The notes beneath the pieces were generated by a model. The model was not told the DNA's origin and did no database searches. It saw nothing but the letters and a program-made list of their open reading frames with translations. Shown here in pieces: positions 57,881 through 64,000 of a stretch of DNA of 64,000 nucleotides. Origin of the DNA: Hevea brasiliensis (Eukaryota; Streptophyta; Magnoliopsida; Malpighiales; Euphorbiaceae); NCBI RefSeq assembly GCF_030052815.1, contig NC_079503.1, positions 49,270,735-49,334,734 of the forward strand, read 5' to 3'. The position numbers and the translations under genes were made by a program. Numbering within the stretch: the first letter of the stretch is position 1; every line of letters starts with the position of its first letter.

Positions 57881-58846
57881 ACTTTTATGTTAGTGTTAGA
57901 ACTACATGTTCTATTGTTATTCCTTTAAAAGGGAATAAATTTTGATGCATTAGTGATTAGTCCTTAAGATAAGGATTGTGATAATAAGTGAAATTAGTTT
58001 TGAAAGAGTTTATCGGAGAAAAGTATTTTCTAACATACCATAAATTATAAAGCTAATTAGTGAGCCTACTTAATGTAAGGCAAGAGGACATAAAAGTAAG
58101 ATACAGTAATGGAATTGCTCTAGATGAGGGCAAGGAGGTTACTGTTAGAAATTGCTAATGGATATTGTAATCAAAATAAGATTCGAATACCAGTGAATTC
58201 GAAATGGATAAAAGATAGGAAAGTTTGATCTATTGGGATGTATCGTAGTAACTATGCAATGTTCTTGATGTTTATACTGTAAGCTGCAGATTACAGTACT
58301 TACTTGAGATTATTGTGTAGAGCTACGTACTACCCGATAGTACATCTAGATGAGAATAGTTGCCAATGGCATCTGTTTTGGTATAGTTATGCCAGGATAG
58401 AATTTAATTGTTAGAAATAAGTTTGAAAATCCTACTTAGGGATCTAAAACTTAAAAGTTAGAATATCGAAAGGTTATAGTTCAGTACAAAAAGAAGTAAG
58501 TTATAGAATATTGACAGATAAAAAGAGTTATGGAAGTAGAGATTTGAACAGTTGATTCATATATAACAAAGAAATATTACGAATGTGAGGAAGACTATGG
58601 ACTAGAATGGTTAGAGGACCAATGACTGATGAATGATTCTAACATGACCTCAAGGGTCATTCAAGAAGGAACATGAACCGAAATATTAGACAGCATAATA
58701 GTAAGAGGAGATTGGTGTTATACAAACAAATTAAGCGTTGTATTAGATTGTTAAAAGTCTTATAGAAATTTGAGGAAAAGAAGATTATACGATCATATAG
58801 AAAGGAGAAAATAAACGTATGACTATTGTAAGATAGCTATTGGGTA
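57881..58846 (+). other. unrecognised AT-rich region in place of pol, element E
   Basis: About 970 bp with no long frame on either strand and no visible match to RT, RNase H, integrase or to any other sequence in this window. It is purine-rich on the plus strand. It may be heavily rearranged pol, or a captured or spacer sequence, as in other non-autonomous LTR elements. Confidence 0.6.
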
Positions 58847-58884
58847 AAATTTCGTGGACGAAATTTATTTAAGGGGGGGAGAAT
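58847..58884 (+). other. palindrome and polypurine tract, element E
   Basis: Palindrome with arms AAATTTCGT (58847-58855) and ACGAAATTT (58858-58866), then AAGGGGGGGAGAAT (58871-58884) directly before the 3' LTR. Element C has the same pair of features. Confidence 0.85.
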
Positions 58885-61800
58885 TGTAACACCCCTAAGT
58901 TCGATAGTGCGTTCTGCTGTTCTGGTGACCGGTGCTGTCCGGACAGCTAGGATGCCTAGAACTACACTTCAATATGAGTGAGGAGACATAAAATAATGAA
59001 ATACAAGAAAAGGAAATACAAGAAAAACAAAGGAAAAATAATAGTGAAGAAGTGTAACCAAGTTAGCGAGCCAGGAAACCTAGCGATGGGTGACCGCACC
59101 GGGAAGTCACGGCGTGGACCGTTGACTAGCCCTGGACTGCGGGGAACCCTGGAAAACATTTTTGGGACTTAAATAGACCCTCATTGAAGAATAAATATCA
59201 TTAGGAAGATCAAAGAAAAATTAAATAATTAGTACAAAGAAAAGTGAGAAATCGAAAAACAGACAAAACCCGGTATTACCGAAAAATTGGAAATGCAACC
59301 CGAACGGGGGCATTATGGTCATATGACATCCCGAATTGTCTTTTGACCTAAATGTCCATTAAAAATAAATAATATTACATTTAGAAAATAAAATGAAAAA
59401 TTAATTTGGTGGTACCTAAAGTAAATAGTGAGAATTAAGGGTTTAATGTTGAATAAGTGAAAGTTTAACTTAAAATATGAATTAATTAGAGTAAGTGGAC
59501 CACTAAAGGAATAAAATAAACACATAATGGTGCTGATGTAAGTCCACTATATGCAGCAGAATGTTCATCTTCTTCACTCCCTTAACTTAGCCAAATTGAA
59601 GAAGAAGAAAAACCTCCATTAACGTTTTCATGCAAGCTTCATCTAACCCCTCATTTCAACTCCAATCACTTAGGTTCCTTCATGAAAGTTTGTCTACACA
59701 TCATAAGGAAGAGCTTGATACCAAATTTAAGAAGTTTAATCAAGGTTTGGCAAGTTCCAACCATAAGGTAATTTTACACTTTTGAAGATGGCTTTGTTAA
59801 ACTTTGTGTACATGTTATGGGTATTGGTTTTGTGAAGGAAATTTTTAAGTTTGAAGAGTTATTGAGATGTCCATTTTGGACAGCCATGTAGTCATGTATT
59901 GATGAAGTATTTGTACATATATTTGATGAGAATTATGTTGGTTATGGTGATGTAATATCCTAGTAAATTATTCCATATATATATATATGGTGATTTTTGC
60001 ATTTGGATGGAAATTGATGAATTGTGGAATACTTTGGTGTTGAGGAAGTTTGCGGCAGCCTTGAGATTCTTGAATAAATGTATATTTTCATGAAAGTATT
60101 AGCAGAATATTGACCTTGAGAGTTGATGGATATGTGTATAGATTGATTGTGTAAGTATATGTAAAAATTTGTAATGGTTAGGTGTGTATGTGATTGTACT
60201 TAAAACTTGTAAATGTGAGTTTTAATTGGTGTATTGAGGATAATTGCAATCTGCCCAAAGTGATGTTAATGTAAAGTGGAATATGTTTTTGGTAATATAC
60301 CAAAACAGATTTGGTAGGGAAGTAAACATATTGCAAGGTAAATGTGTCATTGATGTATGTTTAAGCAAGGTAACTAAAGGCAGTATACATTTTAGCCTAT
60401 AACTTTAAATGTGTAACCTCAATTGGTATGAGACCAATTGGAGGTGGAACTAGGCACAAAATGTGCCAACTTTCATTGAGAAAGCATACCAAAATTCTGC
60501 TTGCAAGGTGACATAAGAAAATGACCAATTCGGATTAGGTGCAATTAGGACCTGAAGAATGACCAATTGGGCAGCAGTGAGTATTTAGGCCATAACTCAC
60601 TCAAAAAAGGTCCAATTGACCTGAAATTTTAACCATGAATAGTTAAGACCCATACCTAAAAGTATTATGAAGACACCAAAGCCCAGAAATGACCATAAGC
60701 AAGTCAAAAAGCTTGCACAAGTTCGGGTCCAAAAACTGGCCGAACCAGAGTTGACCAAATTGACCTAATTTGATACCATTTGACCAGCAATAGTATAATG
60801 ACCATAACTTGGTCTACTTAACTCGGAATGACCTAAAATTTTGCACTGCAGTCCATAAGACATAGATCTACAAGTTTGTAGTTTTGACCAAAACCCGAAA
60901 ACCGAGGGAACTAGGTCGTCCGGCTAGGTCAAACTAGTATCTCGGAATCCAGCAACTAGCATTAAAATGCACTAAACAAGGAAATGAGTTTGGTAAAACG
61001 TACCGACCCTAAAACCTTATCGAATATGACATATTAATAACGTTAAGACCTAATTTACCTAGAAAACATCGAGGGTCGATATATGGGTTGATTAAGCAAA
61101 TAAAGGTATCCAGTGAATTGTTTATCGAACATTATCGTTAGAGACAGTTTAATTTAGTACTGAAACACTTCAAATTGTGTTTCTCAGTTACTAAAGGCAC
61201 AGGGAAAGGGAAAGAAACACTGAGTCCAGACCAGGAGACAGTCATCAGAGGTTTGTGCACAATGGCTATTTCTTTTGAATTTTTCAATTGAAATGAATTA
61301 TGACTATTATACATTATTGTTTTAAATTGTGTTTGTGCACAACTAGTTTTCAACTGATTTTGTTCTGAATAATATTTCATATGATAAATTGTATGTTATT
61401 GTTTTAAATTGTGTTTGTGCACAATATTTATTTCTTTTGAATTATTTTCAATTGAAATAAATTATGACTACTTGTATGTTATTGTTTCAAATTGTGGAAA
61501 TGTACTTGAATGGATATTTATTGCTTGAAAAGCATTGTAAATGATTTGAAACTGTGAGAAACTGTTTGAATGGTATTTGATGGATACTTATTGATTGAAA
61601 AGCACTGTAAATGGTTTTTGTGGAAATTGAAGTGAATTATGAATTTTGTTGCCATTTTGTGAATGAAATTATAACTTTGGAAATTTATTGGATTCTTCAG
61701 ATCATTTGAATAAAATGTTTGGAATTGTTTTGATTCACAATTGGCATGACACTGTTACTATGTTCCTCCTCCATTAATGGGGTGAGTGTGATTATTCCTC

Positions 61801-63118
61801 CCTCTTTGACTTATCGATGCAGGGTGAGTATGATTATGTTCCTCCCTCTTTGACTTCCCAGTCTGAGGTGAGTATGGATGAGTACTCATTATATAGCTAG
61901 CTTCCTCCCTCATTGATTTCGATTATTGGGGTGAGTATGTCTTGTCGTGGTGTACAACACGGCATGTGTGGAAAAAGAATTGTGTCATGGCCTAAATTGT
62001 GTTATTGATTGGCAACATTGTATTATTCAGTTATTTGATCGAATTGTGTTATTAATTTGCAAAACGATATTATTCAGTTATTTGATCGAATTGTGTTATT
62101 GATTTGCAAAACGATATTATTCAGTTATTTGATCAAATTGTGTTATTGATTTGCAAAACGATATTATTCAGTTATTTGATCGAATTGTGTTATTGATTTG
62201 CAAAACGATATTATTCATTTATTTGATCAAATTGTGATATTGATCGGCAACACTGTGTTATTCAGTAATTTGATCAAATTGTGTATGAATTGGCAATACG
62301 GTATTCTTAAATTATTTGACTAAATTGTGTTATTATGAAATTTGATAATTTGTGAATTGGAGTTTAAATTCCTTATGACATTCATTGTCTTGAATTTAAC
62401 TATGGTTTTACGTATCCACTATTTATATGGTTTATGAATTGTGATTTAAAGTTGTATTTGGTTAATGTTGTGCACCACTGAGAAATTGTCTCAAAGAATA
62501 GCTTTATTCTTTGTCGCAGTAGTGAAGCAGAGGCAGCAGACTAGGCTGCTAGTACCTCCAGTGAGAGATTTTTTGGGTATAACGAGTATACCGCTTTTTG
62601 CATTTTGTACTGTAATGTATGACCACTGTATGTACATATTGTTTTGGTTTGAGCAGTTGTAAATTAAAATTGTACATTGAAGTTGTAAAGTAAATTATGA
62701 GTTATTTTGACTTTTAAAAATTGTATTATATTTCTTTTATCTCAGTCTTTGAAAAATCACTGTTGATTTGAGTTGAGAAACATGTTGTGTTGAGAAAATA
62801 TGTTGGAGTTGAGATTTGGAAAAATATTGAAGTGCTTTTCACAGGTTTTCTAAAGAACTGTTTTATCCAAAATACAGATGGCACTCTGCCAAAAAAAAAA
62901 ATACAGAAATTCCAAATAATTCAAATATGTTAGTTCTATCACTTCAGCTCTCAAAAGTTTTTAACACCTGTAAATAGTGCTCACCACTGTAAAAGAAGCA
63001 AGAAAAGTTTTTAAAATCCCTTGTAGTATATTTAATGGATTATCAGTAGACGGAGTTGGTAATTCATTAGGTATACTACAGGATCATGTTATGCCTTACA
63101 GAGGGGTAGGGTGTGACA
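58885..63118 (+). repeat. 3' LTR of element E
   Basis: 4.23 kb, close copy of 52123-56371. The donor-like site at 59768 reads GTAATT in place of GTAAGT. The 47-bp array is at 62005-62300. Confidence 0.95.
62478..62549 (+). other. three-stem RNA domain, 3' LTR of element E
   Basis: Stem 1 is reduced (GAGA/TCTC). Stem 2 is replaced by CAAAGAATA (62492-62500), loop GCTT, TATTCTTTG (62505-62513): nine perfect pairs with a sequence unlike the 5' LTR. Stem 3 is GCAGC (62533-62537) with GCTGC (62545-62549). Confidence 0.55.
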
Positions 63119-64000
63119 TATGTTGAATGTAATTGTAAGCTGCCAAAATGACCTATAATGTGTTGTGAATTATGTTTAGGTTGTGGTACAACCAGAATTG
63201 GTTTGAATGTTAAGTTTGGTGAGTGTTAAAAGTGATGCTTGATGTGTATGCAAGAAATCCAATAAGGCAATTTGAGTTTTAGGCCTATAACTTTAAGTGT
63301 GTGGCTCCAATTGGTATAAGACCAATTGGAGGTGAAACTAGGCACAAAATGTGCCAACTTTCATGAAGGAAGCTTGCCAAAATTCTGCTTGCAAGATAGC
63401 TTGAAAAATGAGCAAATCCGGATTAAGTGCAAATGAGGCCTGAAAATTGACCATTTGGGCAGCAGTTAGTGTTTAGGCCATAACTCACTCAAAACAGGTC
63501 CAATTGACCTGAAGTTTTAACCATGAATAGTTAAGACCCATATCTACAAGTCTTATGAAGACACCAAAGCCCATAAATGACCATAAGCAAGTCAAACAGC
63601 TTGCACAAGTTCGGGTCCAAAAACTGGCCGAACCTAAAATGACCTAAAGTGACCTAAAATGACCAATTTTGATGCAATTTGACCAGCAATAGTAAAATGA
63701 CCGTAACTTGGTCTACATAACTCAGAATGACTTGAAATTTTACCCCGCGTTCCATAAGACATAGATCTACAAGTTTGTAGTTTAGGCCAAAACCCGAAAA
63801 CCAAGGAAACTAGGTCGTCCGGCTAGGTCAAACTGGTATCCTGGAATCCAGCAAATTGCAAGAAAATGCAGTATACACAGAAATGAACTTGGTAAGATGT
63901 ACCAACCCTAAAAGACTATTGAATGTGACATGTTAGTAACATTAAAACCTAATTTACCTAGAACGCATCGAGGGTCAACATATTAGGTTGACTAAGGAAA
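63119..64000 (+). repeat. outer chromovirus LTR, part after element E
   Basis: Resumes the LTR of 50774-52122, the first five bases being the target duplication of element E. It includes the CCAATTGGT/ACCAATTGG inverted repeat (near 63308; one arm base changed) and GGCACA/TGTGCC (near 63341). It continues past the window end, so its 3' end and whether it is solo or part of a full element are unknown. Confidence 0.9.

Larger units (their letters stand above)
52123..63118 (+). mobile_element. element E, young non-autonomous chromovirus with gag only
   Basis: A complete 11.0-kb LTR element inserted in the outer LTR, with a perfect 5-bp duplication TATGT (52118-52122 and 63119-63123). LTRs are 52123-56371 (4,249 bp) and 58885-63118 (4,234 bp). 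They differ by roughly one base per hundred in the parts I compared, which is the lowest divergence of any LTR pair here. The internal region is only 2.5 kb: PBS, gag, a fragment of protease, about 1 kb of unrecognised sequence, and PPT. With no RT or integrase it must have been mobilised in trans. Confidence 0.95.

Noticed and set aside
1..64000. Host protein-coding or tRNA/rRNA genes
   Set aside because: No exon-intron gene with a recognisable host product was seen. The only tRNA-like strings are the 12-base primer-binding sites.

Overview
This window is a block of nested plant LTR retrotransposons. It is AT-rich and I see no host gene in it. Nearly all of it belongs to two related lineages of Ty3/gypsy chromovirus. 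The assignment rests on a Gag with a CCHC knuckle, the order PR-RT-RNaseH-integrase, a C-terminal chromodomain-like tail, a primer-binding site TGGTATCAGAGC for initiator tRNA-Met, and long LTRs of 3.4-4.25 kb that start TGTAAC. This resembles the Tekay/Del clade. A seed plant, probably a eudicot, is the reasonable host; the species cannot be read from the sequence.

Layout from left to right. 1-3427 is the 5' LTR of element A, cut by the window edge. 3428-7370 is its decayed gag-pol, which breaks off inside integrase and joins directly to the gag start of a second lineage, element B (7382-8747). Element B is interrupted by the minus-strand element C (8748-31377, target duplication GAAAG). It resumes at 31378 with PR-RT-RH-IN-chromodomain and ends in its 3' LTR at 34727-38360. 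The 3' LTR of element C carries two insertions. One is element D (10482-16729, duplication ATTAG), a 6.2-kb unit with an intron-containing gene resembling the plant Transposase_28 family. The other is solo LTR S1 (17608-21307, duplication CTTAC). The internal part of C (22571-27576) has a broken gag-pol with an 850-bp tandem duplication in RT.

The B composite lies inside a minus-strand element of its own family (element R: gag 38361-39886, LTR 40011-43449). R had itself entered an LTR-like repeat of copia aspect (43450-44845, minus). A second, inverted copy of that repeat (45413-46131 plus 49837-50773) lies beyond a 567-bp gypsy integrase fragment and carries solo LTR S2 (46132-49836). From 50774 an outer chromovirus LTR begins. 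It is split by element E (52123-63118, duplication TATGT), the youngest insertion, and resumes at 63119 to the window end. Element E has two nearly identical 4.2-kb LTRs but codes only for Gag, with about 1 kb of unrecognised sequence where pol should be, so it must have moved with enzymes supplied by another element.

No coding region here looks able to make an active enzyme: stops, frameshifts and altered RT catalytic residues are visible. The most interesting signals are non-coding. (1) Three adjacent stem-loops in the 3' part of the LTRs stay paired through compensatory changes between copies and between lineages. (2) Element D has a short dispersed motif that runs in opposite directions on its two sides. 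(3) A strong splice donor inside the LTR and an acceptor-like site just before gag suggest a spliced Gag mRNA. Positions and tests are given below.
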